Source of the DNA: a virus
Virus record (IMG/VR): IMGVR_UViG_3300033144_002037
Span: 1-47,233 of that record
Strand: one strand, 5' to 3'
DNA length: 47,233 nt
This document shows positions 33,550 through 40,210 of this stretch, one piece after another (within the stretch, counting starts at the first letter, position 1; each line of letters opens with the position of its first letter). The position numbers and the translations under genes were made by a program. The notes under the pieces were generated by a model. The model saw nothing but the letters and a program-made list of their open reading frames with translations, was not told the origin of the DNA and did no database searches.

Positions 33550-35124
33550 TTATTCGGCTTCGCCACTCCTTAATGACGTCTGCCACTTAAGCATTTCTTT
33601 CTGGTCCTCCGGGTGTGCCCGCCAATAGCTCATCCATTCAGGGCTCCCAGGAATAGTAGAGTGGAAGTCCTCAGCAACTTCTGGTATGTCTCTAACCATC
33701 TGGCCTTCCGAAGAGTTATCACCCAAGACTCCATGATAGCCAAGCTGCAGGTTCCACAGTTGAGTAACAAGGTAATCTTCATCCTCGTCAATCTGATACC
33801 AACTCAAGGCGAGAGCCTTACGTAGTGACTCCGCAGCTACTGCGAACATACCGGAGCCAGCCATTGGGTCGAGAACCTTGTCACCTGGAGCACACGAACG
33901 GATGAATAGATCACGATAAATGTCTGGGTGCTTCGCGGAGGGATGGTTAAGTTTCATCTTCGGAGTGGGGACTGGAGTAGTAACAATGTCTGGGATACCG
34001 AATTTGGCAAGAGGTTTGGAGCCCTTCCGTGCATATGCTATGGATTCGTAGGATCGTCCTGGCCAGACTTCGGGGGCTCGGGTGCGGTGGGAACCCTTCT
34101 TGTGCCAGAAGATGGGCATTCGGTTGGTAGTGAAGCCTGCCCCATCAAGGGCTGAGTAAATAAGCTCGTGATATACGATTCCAAAGAAGAGATAAAGATG
34201 TGAGTCTTCGGACATGATAGCATAGAGGGACTTAAGCCAGGCGGGAAGTAAATCTTTAATCTTTTCTGGGTCGTCTTTATAAGATTTAGTTGTTCCAGTT
34301 TCTTTTGATACGACATCGAGTGCCACTCCCCAGGGTGGGTCAAAGCATACCACGTCAAAACTGTCAACCGGAAGATCCTCGAGTGAATCCTCCATCGTGC
34401 CAAGTATGCATCGGTTGTTATACTCAAGAATCCGACGTTGTTGATCAGACTGTGGTGCTCGTATCTCAGGCAGTGGGTCTCCATTCTCATCAACAGAAGT
34501 AACCTCAATCTGAGTCTCCTCAGCCTCTTTAATTGCATCATCGAGTGCCTCCTCTCTGGAGATTTCATCCTCTATCCTTTGGATAATCTTTCGAGCAGTG
34601 GTACGATTAGGCGCAGACGCAACCTCCGGAATCTCACGGGCGTACATAGCAATTTTAATATCGTCTTGAACACCACCGACTGAAAGGTGGAGTTCGTTAG
34701 CTGTATCACGTACACCATGCCCACCTGCGGCACCTGGACTTGTAGTGCCTCTCTCCTTTTGTCGGAGCTCATGTAGATGGAGGATAGCTTCACACTTGTC
34801 TTTGAAGTTAAGGTCTTCTCGTCGAATATTTTCGATAAGCTCGATTTCGTACAGGTCAACTTCATTAGTTACATCCTCCTTAAGGGTGTAAGAGAACTCT
34901 ATACCAAGCTCTCGACAAGCGGTAAGTCGACCTTCGCCAAAGATGAGAACGAGTGAATTGTCCTCTGGGTCATGACGACACAACCCTGGCTGGAGTTGAC
35001 CATAGTTAGCTATCGAGAACTTGAACTCTTCAAAAGATTTGCGATTTCTCGCGGTTTTGCGTTGACGATCTTGAACGATGATTTCTTCAGGGAGTGATTT
35101 GTATACCTGTGTTACCTCTCTCAT
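33550..35124 (-). CDS. ParB-HTH-DNA methyltransferase fusion
   Basis: A 524-aa protein. Residues about 1-110: ParB/Srx-type domain with GQLQPGLCR, GEGRLTACRELG (63-74, in place of the ParB GERR box) and IELIENIRRED (95-105). Residues 137-160: helix-turn-helix of ParB style (VRDTANELHLSVGGVQDDI). Residues 240-450: DNA methyltransferase with catalytic DPPW (262-265) followed by the AdoMet motif DPMAGSG (419-425), the beta-class order of N6-adenine or N4-cytosine enzymes. Related ParB-methylase proteins occur in phages and protect DNA or mark sites. The target is unknown. GGAG lies 8 nt upstream. Confidence 0.82.
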   Translation of the reverse strand: MREVTQVYKSLPEEIIVQDRQRKTARNRKSFEEFKFSIANYGQLQPGLCRHDPEDNSLVLIFGEGRLTACRELGIEFSYTLKEDVTNEVDLYEIELIENIRREDLNFKDKCEAILHLHELRQKERGTTSPGAAGGHGVRDTANELHLSVGGVQDDIKIAMYAREIPEVASAPNRTTARKIIQRIEDEISREEALDDAIKEAEETQIEVTSVDENGDPLPEIRAPQSDQQRRILEYNNRCILGTMEDSLEDLPVDSFDVVCFDPPWGVALDVVSKETGTTKSYKDDPEKIKDLLPAWLKSLYAIMSEDSHLYLFFGIVYHELIYSALDGAGFTTNRMPIFWHKKGSHRTRAPEVWPGRSYESIAYARKGSKPLAKFGIPDIVTTPVPTPKMKLNHPSAKHPDIYRDLFIRSCAPGDKVLDPMAGSGMFAVAAESLRKALALSWYQIDEDEDYLVTQLWNLQLGYHGVLGDNSSEGQMVRDIPEVAEDFHSTIPGSPEWMSYWRAHPEDQKEMLKWQTSLRSGEAE

Positions 35125-35366
35125 GCTTTGCTCTCCTTAATAAGTGCGGATAGTTCTTCCGGTGTTAGGCCTGTTTCGACGAGCAGCTTACTCATCTCTG
35201 CGTTTCGTTTCTTCTTCGTAGGTTTGCTAACCTTGCCCGCTGGTTGAGCACGATAACGTGCGATAGCTTCCCGAGTTCGATTCCGCTCGACGGAGAGACG
35301 TACGAGCAGCTGGTCGAATGGAAGCTCCGAAGGGGCAGGCCCAATGATTAGGGCAAGCTTATCCAT
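35121..35366 (-). CDS. Small basic helical protein
   Basis: An 81-aa protein with GGAGG 9 nt upstream. Pattern: short N terminus, charged helix (VRLSVERNRTREAIARYRA), Lys-rich linker (KPTKKKRNAEM) and a second helical motif (LLVETGLTPEELSALI). It overlaps the ParB-methyltransferase start by 4 nt, so it may be a partner or a DNA-binding accessory. Not a recognised family. Confidence 0.55.
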   Translation of the reverse strand: MDKLALIIGPAPSELPFDQLLVRLSVERNRTREAIARYRAQPAGKVSKPTKKKRNAEMSKLLVETGLTPEELSALIKESKA

Positions 35367-35670
35367 CAGAGGAACCCTCCTTTCGCGGCTTGGGGAGTAG
35401 TTGATCAACCTTACCCTCAAGTACCTCAATTCGGTCGAGGATAAGATCGAGTTTAAATGCGGTTGGCGGCTCTATATCACCAATAGTAGCATGAGGGTCG
35501 GTAGACACTACAATATTACCATAGTCCTCAAGAAGTTTACGTTCTTCCTTGTTCGACCACTTGACGTGCGCTCCACAATCACGACAGCGGATACCAATGT
35601 GGTCACCTTTGGCAAACCCACTAAAATCCTGGGAGTCGCATTTGGGACACTTCAGTTTGTTTAGTTTCAT
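35359..35670 (-). CDS. Zinc-ribbon protein
   Basis: A 103-aa protein starting at 35670 (GGAGG 9 nt upstream). CPKC at about 8-11 and CRDCG at about 29-33 form a four-Cys zinc ribbon; the C-terminal half ends in a coiled segment (KLDLILDRIEVLEGKVDQLL). It may bind nucleic acid or RNA polymerase; the sequence alone does not say. Its start overlaps the preceding gene by 50 nt. Confidence 0.6.
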   Translation of the reverse strand: MKLNKLKCPKCDSQDFSGFAKGDHIGIRCRDCGAHVKWSNKEERKLLEDYGNIVVSTDPHATIGDIEPPTAFKLDLILDRIEVLEGKVDQLLPKPRKEGSSDG

Positions 35671-35833
35671 CAGATTTGTCCTCCTTCCATTGATGGGTTT
35701 CTCGTTCCGAGATAACCTCGCAGATTTTCTCAAGAAGAAACTGAGTTCGTTCACCTCTCCCCGGGAACTTGCGATAGAATGCTTCGTAGATCTCAATCGG
35801 AACCTTGATGTGGATTTGTTTCAATTCAGTCAT
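35621..35833 (-). CDS. Ribbon-helix-helix-like small regulator candidate
   Basis: A 70-aa protein with AAGGAG 8 nt upstream. The N terminus (MTELKQIHIKVPIEIYEAF) followed by RGERTQFLLEKICEVI has the strand-helix-helix order of Arc/MetJ-type DNA-binding proteins. If so it would bind DNA as a dimer and is a candidate reader of the dispersed palindrome. The C terminus is charged and unstructured. The assignment is by pattern only. Confidence 0.55.
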   Translation of the reverse strand: MTELKQIHIKVPIEIYEAFYRKFPGRGERTQFLLEKICEVISERETHQWKEDKSDETKQTEVSQMRLPGF

Positions 35834-35851
35834 AGATTAGTTCTCCTTAGG

Positions 35852-35871
35852 AGGGGCCGAAGCCCCTCCAA
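35852..35871 (-). promoter_or_regulatory. GC-rich hairpin with UUCG tetraloop
   Basis: On the leftward strand GGAGGGGC-TTCG-GCCCCTCC forms a perfect 8-bp stem with a UUCG loop, between the ssDNA-binding candidate gene and the next ribosome site. No U-tract follows, so it is not a classic terminator; it may end decay or processing of the upstream mRNA. Confidence 0.7.
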
Positions 35872-35881
35872 GTGGTTAACC

Positions 35882-36397
35882 TTACTCGGCCTTCATTGGA
35901 ACCGAGTTGAAAATGTCAATCGAGTTCGAGATTCGATTAGGATCTCGGAAGTCAGGACCCTGCGAGACATAGATCATCGCCTCGTCACCCTGAGAGATCT
36001 CGAGTCGAGTTTCATCTCCCATGCTATCATAGTCGAAGCCACCAAAGGCTGCGCACCAACGGCCAAGTCGTTCGAACTTCTCATCGAAGACAGTCCGTCC
36101 GGAGACCTGGTTAATCATGGTTTCCTCGATGACTTTCTCGTCCTCGTCGAGATCGTTACAAGGAACAGGGAGAGAAACCATGAGCGGACGACCATGATAC
36201 TCAGGATTGTCATGCTGAACCCTAAGCGTCATCTGCCAGTTAACTCCACCACCATCGACGACCTCTTTGCCTGCCTTGCGTGCGTTGTTGGGAACTTCCT
36301 TCGGGTCCTTCGCAGCTCGGACGAGGTACCAGTCTTCGGGAAGCAACTTGGGTTCTGAGATTTCCGAGATTTTCTTACTACTTTCAAAGGTTGGCAT
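35882..36397 (-). CDS. OB-fold ssDNA-binding protein candidate
   Basis: A 171-aa acidic, beta-rich protein with AAGGAG 8 nt upstream. The pattern LLPEDWYLVRAAK, then VNWQMTLRVQHDNPEYHGRPLMVSLP (split around 50-80), and a helical/acidic remainder resembles phage OB-fold single-strand binding proteins of the DUF669 type. Hairpins flank the gene on both sides. It sits near the Sak4-like ATPase and Cas4-like nuclease, fitting a recombination/replication module. Confidence 0.55.
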   Translation of the reverse strand: MPTFESSKKISEISEPKLLPEDWYLVRAAKDPKEVPNNARKAGKEVVDGGGVNWQMTLRVQHDNPEYHGRPLMVSLPVPCNDLDEDEKVIEETMINQVSGRTVFDEKFERLGRWCAAFGGFDYDSMGDETRLEISQGDEAMIYVSQGPDFRDPNRISNSIDIFNSVPMKAE

Positions 36398-36413
36398 AAT
36401 ACTTACTCCTTAG

Positions 36414-36429
36414 GAGAGGCTATCCTCTC
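36414..36429 (-). promoter_or_regulatory. Hairpin just upstream of the ssDNA-binding gene
   Basis: GAGAGG-ATAG-CCTCTC on the leftward strand, 6-bp stem and 4-nt loop, ending a few nt before the TAAGGAG ribosome site. Could modulate translation or block mRNA decay. Confidence 0.5.
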
Positions 36430-36458
36430 GGTTAGAGGGTTAGTGGAAAGTTAGACTA

Positions 36459-36671
36459 CTATACACCACGTCTTGCGATTGCTGCGTTTGCCCACATTAC
36501 TGCTTCTTCAATCTTGGTTATCGCAAGTGACAACTCACGACAATCCTCGCAGTATTCAATGAGCAAGGCAGTAAACTCACTTCCTCGCCCTCGTATCTCC
36601 TCGTATTGATGAGGTTGATCACCTGAGGGTGGATGGTAAGTAAATCTACACGCAAGTTCTTCTCTATCCAT
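36459..36671 (-). CDS. Acb2-like anti-CBASS protein
   Basis: A 70-aa protein from ATG 36671 (GGAGG 8 nt upstream; a GTG nine nt earlier is less likely). The whole sequence follows the Acb2/Tad1-hairpin (DUF7681) pattern: RFTYHPPSGDQPHQYEEIR (9-27), a helical middle ending SRE-like CRELSLAITKIEEAVMW (44-60) and ANAAIAR (61-67). Known: Acb2 binds cyclic di- and trinucleotide signals and so blocks CBASS immunity. This one is shorter than T4 Vs.4 or DMS3 Acb2 (about 90 aa), mainly at the N terminus. Function inferred from the family. Confidence 0.78.
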   Translation of the reverse strand: MDREELACRFTYHPPSGDQPHQYEEIRGRGSEFTALLIEYCEDCRELSLAITKIEEAVMWANAAIARRGV

Positions 36672-36676
36672 TCTTA

Positions 36677-37012
36677 TCACCTCCTTTCTCTTCGAATTTT
36701 ATTATGTAGCATAGTGTGCTCTCTGACCGAGAGTAGTTCAAGGTTAGTGATACAGTTATTTGTTTTATCTTGATCTATGTGATGTACGTGAAGCCCCTTT
36801 CTGGGTTTGCTACCAAACTTATCCCAGACTAAAATATGTCCCCTATACGATCTCTGTTCCCAATCCTTGGTGAATAATGAGTAGCATGGGTATCCCTTTG
36901 AGCAGATAGAAGGAATCATAATATGTTTCTCTCTAACATTATAAACTCTACCCATATTAGATACTACGTAGAATTTCTTGAAATTTCTAACTGCTTTCCA
37001 ACCTTCTCTCAT
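36677..37012 (-). CDS. HNH homing endonuclease with NUMOD4
   Basis: A 111-aa free-standing endonuclease. Residues 5-30 (WKAVRNFKKFYVVSNMGRVY) are a NUMOD4-type DNA-binding segment. HVHHIDQDKTNN (75-86) with ITNLELL (88-94) is the HNH nuclease core. Known: such genes copy themselves into cognate sites. It lies between a small hydrophobic gene and the Acb2-like gene, a likely insertion. No intron is visible around it. The ribosome site is weak; the start overlaps the upstream gene by 26 nt. Confidence 0.82.
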   Translation of the reverse strand: MREGWKAVRNFKKFYVVSNMGRVYNVREKHIMIPSICSKGYPCYSLFTKDWEQRSYRGHILVWDKFGSKPRKGLHVHHIDQDKTNNCITNLELLSVREHTMLHNKIRRERR

Positions 37013-37160
37013 TTAAAACCCCCCATAGTGGGCGACCAGTCGCCAAAAGCAAAAGCAACAGCAAAAGCATAGACAAGGAAAAACAAACCGTACGAAGAAC
37101 GAGCTTGGCCGAACATACGAACACCTGGATGGGTTCATACGATGAACAAATACTCGGCAT
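36987..37160 (-). CDS. Small hydrophobic protein, relative of 3156-3338
   Basis: A 57-aa protein from ATG 37160 with GGAG 8 nt upstream. Residues about 19-41 are hydrophobic with a Leu run (MLLLLLLLLA), one membrane segment. The N terminus (PSICSSYEP) and the DNA, including the in-frame palindrome at 37132-37148 and the CTTTTGCTTTTG tract, resemble the 60-aa protein before terL. Its 3' end overlaps the HNH start. Unknown function. Confidence 0.5.
   Translation of the reverse strand: MPSICSSYEPIQVFVCSAKLVLRTVCFSLSMLLLLLLLLATGRPLWGVLNERRLESS
37132..37148. promoter_or_regulatory. Dispersed palindrome in the second small hydrophobic gene
   Basis: GGTTCATACGATGAACA at the 5' end of the 57-aa gene, the same relative place as in the 60-aa gene at 3156. 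Confidence 0.6.
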
Positions 37161-37185
37161 GGTTAGTACTCCAAGGTAAGGTTCA

Positions 37186-37350
37186 TTACCGGACAGGTTT
37201 ACCACCATCCGGACGTGAGATAAGTTGGGGAACATAAGGCTGGATTGAGGCGGTTGCACCACTCTCGTGTATGAACAAACCTTCGTACTTATCCCCACCA
37301 GATTTGCGAGCTGCATTCTCAAGGGTTAATTTGATTTCAAACTTTGGCAT
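37186..37350 (-). CDS. Small protein with strong ribosome site
   Basis: A 54-aa protein, easily missed for its size. AAGGAG lies 8 nt before the ATG at 37350. The sequence starts PKFEIKLTLENAARKSGG, then has a GLFIHES strand and a basic tail. It opens in an overlap with the gene above it. No family recognised. Confidence 0.55.
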   Translation of the reverse strand: MPKFEIKLTLENAARKSGGDKYEGLFIHESGATASIQPYVPQLISRPDGGKPVR

Positions 37351-37531
37351 CACGATTCTCCTTTTCGTGCATAAGGTTAACTACAATTTCAGTTGCATCT
37401 TCCGTAGCCTGGTCTATGCCGTGCTCAGCTACATAGTGACCACCATCTCGATGGATTACTGCGAGAAGATCAAGTAATAGACGCTTATGGTTATAATAAA
37501 GTTCGAGAAGTTCGAGGTTTTTATCTACCAT
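37337..37531 (-). CDS. Small helical protein
   Basis: A 64-aa, Leu-rich helical protein (ELLELYYNHKRLLLDLLAVI) with an acidic second half and AAAGGAG upstream. Overlaps the genes on both sides by 11-14 nt. Early gene of unknown function. Confidence 0.5.
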   Translation of the reverse strand: MVDKNLELLELYYNHKRLLLDLLAVIHRDGGHYVAEHGIDQATEDATEIVVNLMHEKENRDAKV

Positions 37532-37730
37532 TATTCTCCTTTCGAATCAGCGCATCATACGCTTGGTTAAAGTTGTTTTTGAAGTTGATAAGATCAGCCT
37601 TGGTTCGGAGAAACACAACTGTGTACTCAGTAAGTCCCCCGATATGGACAGAGTAAGAATACGTGAGCTTAGTCACATCCACCCTCGGGGCCTTATCAGG
37701 ATGAATGTTTACTATTGTTCGACTTGACAT
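37521..37730 (-). CDS. Small uncharacterised protein
   Basis: A 69-aa protein from ATG 37730 (AAAAGGAG 8 nt upstream). Beta-rich N-terminal two thirds (VTKLTYSYSVHIGGLTEYTV) and a helical end (FKNNFNQAYDALIR). Its start lies within the 3' end of the Sak4-like gene by 35 nt. No family recognised. Confidence 0.5.
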   Translation of the reverse strand: MSSRTIVNIHPDKAPRVDVTKLTYSYSVHIGGLTEYTVVFLRTKADLINFKNNFNQAYDALIRKENNGR

Positions 37731-38511
37731 CTTCTTTCTCCTTTTCTGCTCTGCGGTTAAGTAGGTCGGCAAAACCCACGGGCGGTGAGTCGAAGTCTAT
37801 CTCGATTGGGTCCTTCCAGTATTTGCAGAGCTTATTGAGGGAGGACCCGATGAAGGTATATTTTCGGTCCGCGAGAGTCTGCCAATAGTACTTACCTTTC
37901 TCACGCTTTGTGACATAACACTCGTTGAACCACGAACCAATCTCGTTGCGGAGACCCGAGCCAAAGACGGACGGAAACCACTCCATCTTATTGGTGTCCT
38001 TGTCTTCGAAGTTATAGAAGTGGCCGGTAAAGGCTATGTTAGCGGGAAGGGGTAAGACCTTGTTGATGAACTTTTCGGTAAGATGAATGTGTGGGCCGTA
38101 GTGAGCCTGGCTTGGACCACCTCCAGGAGAAGTAGACAACTTCTGGGCACCTGTACCCGTTAGCGTCAAACAATGCTGCATACACAGTCGGCGCAGTGAC
38201 GAGAGTCCGTCGAAGATAATCGTCTTGTACTTGAGTTTGTTGAGTCTCACTTGTTCCCATAGCTCGTCTCCTATTGTAACCGCTTCATTCCAGCCCTTGG
38301 TAAGACTGGTTGGGTTAGGAAAGATTTGATAAACGTCTACGTCGGGGAAGCCAATAATCGACTCCGAGCGAAGGTCTGTATCGACTACCAGAATTGGGGT
38401 AGCGAGAGACATAAGAGAGGTAGTCTTCCCTGTCTTGCTTGGTCCGACGAGTAAGACCTTGATGTACATTTTAGCTGGCGGTTTCGGCGGCCTTGCTTTC
38501 TCGAGGTACAT
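37696..38511 (-). CDS. Sak4-like RecA-fold ATPase
   Basis: A 271-aa protein from ATG 38511 (AAGGAG 8 nt upstream). P-loop GPSKTGKTT at 23-31; a strand LVVDTD (41-46) and Walker B TIIFDGLSS near 107-115; a GHFYNF segment later. This is the layout of phage Sak4/AAA_24 proteins, RecA-like ATPases that aid single-strand annealing and recombination with an SSB partner. Neighbouring Cas4-like nuclease and OB-fold candidate support that role. Confidence 0.75.
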   Translation of the reverse strand: MYLEKARPPKPPAKMYIKVLLVGPSKTGKTTSLMSLATPILVVDTDLRSESIIGFPDVDVYQIFPNPTSLTKGWNEAVTIGDELWEQVRLNKLKYKTIIFDGLSSLRRLCMQHCLTLTGTGAQKLSTSPGGGPSQAHYGPHIHLTEKFINKVLPLPANIAFTGHFYNFEDKDTNKMEWFPSVFGSGLRNEIGSWFNECYVTKREKGKYYWQTLADRKYTFIGSSLNKLCKYWKDPIEIDFDSPPVGFADLLNRRAEKEKEDVKSNNSKHSS

Positions 38512-38758
38512 GGTTATTCTCCTTATATTGGCCCGAGGGTTTGAAGATGGTTCCTGGTCCTTTGTTCCAGTCCATCCGGTGTTCATGCCCTGGACAGTAG
38601 TTAAATGGTATAGTGAATTTGTACAACTGAGAGTAATGAGAGAAACCCGAGTGCGAACCATAAGTAAACCCACAGTTAGAGCAAATCTCGTTCATCTCTT
38701 CAGGTAATGGCCTTTCCGAGTACTGTCCTTTTTCTCTATGCTTCCCAAGTCTCGCCAT
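38471..38758 (-). CDS. Small zinc-binding protein
   Basis: A 95-aa protein with AAAGGAG upstream. CSNCG near 26-30 and NYCPGHEH near 53-60 give a Cys/His metal site. N- and C-terminal parts are charged and probably flexible. The 3' end overlaps the Sak4-like start by 41 nt. Function unknown. Confidence 0.55.
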   Translation of the reverse strand: MARLGKHREKGQYSERPLPEEMNEICSNCGFTYGSHSGFSHYSQLYKFTIPFNYCPGHEHRMDWNKGPGTIFKPSGQYKENNHVPRESKAAETAS

Positions 38759-38930
38759 TGGCTATCTCCTTTCGTAGGTTCTTACCGCACCAGGGGCAGA
38801 AGTTGAAACCAACCACTTTGGCCATAGGATGAGGTCCATCCTCGGCTTCATATTGGTGCTTGCACTCGGGTTTAGGTTCGAGCTCGGCTTTGGCGTCTTC
38901 CTGCCAGGCTTTGTGAGTTTTGTTCTTCAT
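38736..38930 (-). CDS. Small zinc-ribbon protein
   Basis: A 64-aa protein. CKHQYE (near 23) and FCPWCGKNL (near 44-52) are a zinc-ribbon-like set, the second half typical of CxxCG knuckles. ATGA overlap with the upstream gene. Role unknown; several such mini zinc proteins occur in this block. Confidence 0.55.
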   Translation of the reverse strand: MKNKTHKAWQEDAKAELEPKPECKHQYEAEDGPHPMAKVVGFNFCPWCGKNLRKEIANGETWEA

Positions 38931-39100
38931 TCAGGTTCCCCCTCTCCGGTAACTACCTCAAAACTGAATGTCTCTCCGTTCTCGAGAATAGTACAAGAAA
39001 CCTCGATAATATTCTCAGTGTAAGGATAAACAGAGTCGACTGTAATATGTAGTAGTTTACCTTCTTGTTCCTTCCACGATTGTTCTAGCTCGTTTCTCAT
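38927..39100 (-). CDS. Small beta-strand protein
   Basis: A 57-aa protein whose ATG at 39100 overlaps the nuclease stop (ATGA), which decides this start over an upstream GTG. Short helix, then strands (LLHITVDSVYPYTENIIEVS). No family recognised. Confidence 0.5.
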   Translation of the reverse strand: MRNELEQSWKEQEGKLLHITVDSVYPYTENIIEVSCTILENGETFSFEVVTGEGEPE

Positions 39101-40065
39101 TCGCTCGCCCCCCTTCTCAGCCACGGTTCCCACTTAGACCCACGAAGGATGATACCTGAAGTGGTTAGTGGCTCAAACTTGGTGAATGGAATTCCATCGA
39201 CTCGACAAACGTTCTTGAACAGGCAGGGTGCTTTGCCAGCTCCGCCAGTACAATTAGTTGCGTCTTGGGTCATGGGCCAGAACCAGTTCTTCCAATAGGT
39301 CTGAGCGAGCTCGATGGTCCAAAGAGACTGCTCGCGGAACTCGCCAAGTTGGGACTTAGACTTCTTAACCAGACTCCGGGTGGTTCGAGGAGTCTTCCAA
39401 GCGGACTTTGCACCCGGACGCTTCTTAGTAACCAAATTCATGAGGCACCCGAAGACAGTCTCAGAACCGAGAAGCTCGTCAAGATACCACACATAGCCGG
39501 TGACTTGCGGAGCAAAATCCCATCGACCAACGAAGCCGTCGGACAAGTACTCGCTCGTGGTCTTGTTTTCGATTGCGAGGAAGCCATAGGGTTTCCACTC
39601 TATATAACCGTCCAAACTTCCCGCGAGGAAAAAGTCCGTACCCTTCAGTGGCCAGACCCAGCCGACTTCACTTCCCTCCGGCACCATCTTCCAGGGTTCG
39701 GATGGATGCTCCCGGATATAGTTACTCCAGATTGCTTCGAGATTGTCTCGAGAGTTGTCAATCTTTGGGTCTGCTTCACCTATCTCTCGATCATAGAATC
39801 GTTGACCTGAATCGAGTGCTTCGTTGGCGAGTACCCAGAACTCGGGCGACTTAGTATCAAGCACGGAGTCTTTGGGTTGGCCTTCGTACCAGGTTACCAT
39901 GATCTCTTGCCATGCACTACCCCAGGTGAAGTACGGTGGTCGAGTAGCATAGTCGTACCCTCGCATGAACCAATAGAACTTCCTGGGGCAAACCCAGACG
40001 AGAGTCTTCATTGTGTTATCCCAGATGATAGGGAATTCTTCTTCGTGAAGTTGCTCGTCATTCAT
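39097..40065 (-). CDS. Cas4/RecB-like PD-(D/E)XK nuclease with FeS cysteines
   Basis: A 322-aa protein from ATG 40065 (GGAGG 7 nt upstream). The nuclease core reads AGSLDGYIE (Asp152) and FLAIENKTT (Glu166, Lys168), the D-ExK set, preceded by a Glu-containing helix near 53. Cys26 (VCPRKFYW) and three Cys in NCTGGAGKAPC and LFKNVC (about 280-297) are placed as in Cas4 or AddB iron-sulfur nucleases. Likely a DNA exonuclease of the recombination module beside Sak4. Preceded by a 13-aa leader frame. Confidence 0.78.
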   Translation of the reverse strand: MNDEQLHEEEFPIIWDNTMKTLVWVCPRKFYWFMRGYDYATRPPYFTWGSAWQEIMVTWYEGQPKDSVLDTKSPEFWVLANEALDSGQRFYDREIGEADPKIDNSRDNLEAIWSNYIREHPSEPWKMVPEGSEVGWVWPLKGTDFFLAGSLDGYIEWKPYGFLAIENKTTSEYLSDGFVGRWDFAPQVTGYVWYLDELLGSETVFGCLMNLVTKKRPGAKSAWKTPRTTRSLVKKSKSQLGEFREQSLWTIELAQTYWKNWFWPMTQDATNCTGGAGKAPCLFKNVCRVDGIPFTKFEPLTTSGIILRGSKWEPWLRRGASE

Positions 40066-40103
40066 AGGATACCCTCCTTCATTTCGTCTAAACATTCAAT
40101 CAT
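40062..40103 (-). CDS. 13-aa leader peptide coupled to the nuclease gene
   Basis: ATG 40103 with AAGGAG 7 nt upstream encodes MIECLDEMKEGIL and stops with a TGA that overlaps the nuclease ATG (ATGA). The frame itself contains the nuclease ribosome site. Such tiny coupled frames can tune translation of the next gene. A chance frame cannot be excluded. Confidence 0.4.
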   Translation of the reverse strand: MIECLDEMKEGIL

Positions 40104-40124
40104 AGTTAGTCTCCTTCCTCGATG

Positions 40125-40141
40125 TGTTCATGGCATGAACC
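40125..40141. promoter_or_regulatory. Dispersed palindrome upstream of the nuclease gene
   Basis: TGTTCATGGCATGAACC with CTCGATG and GATTGAGG flanks, about 25 nt before the leader ORF. Confidence 0.65.
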
Positions 40142-40154
40142 GATTGAGGTTTTA

Positions 40155-40206
40155 ATAAGCTCTCCCTCCTGTTACGGTGCCAGCCCCTAAGTCGCCACCA
40201 GCTTAT
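40155..40206 (-). promoter_or_regulatory. Long imperfect stem-loop between genes
   Basis: ATAAGCT (40155-40161) and AGCTTAT (40200-40206) pair as the outer stem; GGTG (40176-40179) and CACC (40196-40199) pair inside. It lies directly after the nucleotidyltransferase stop and before the palindrome. Could be an mRNA 3' structure or weak terminator. Confidence 0.5.
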
Positions 40207-40210
40207 CAAT

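Noticed and set aside
36677-37012. Group I intron carrying the HNH gene
   Set aside because: No split gene or intron core around it; the neighbours are complete frames.
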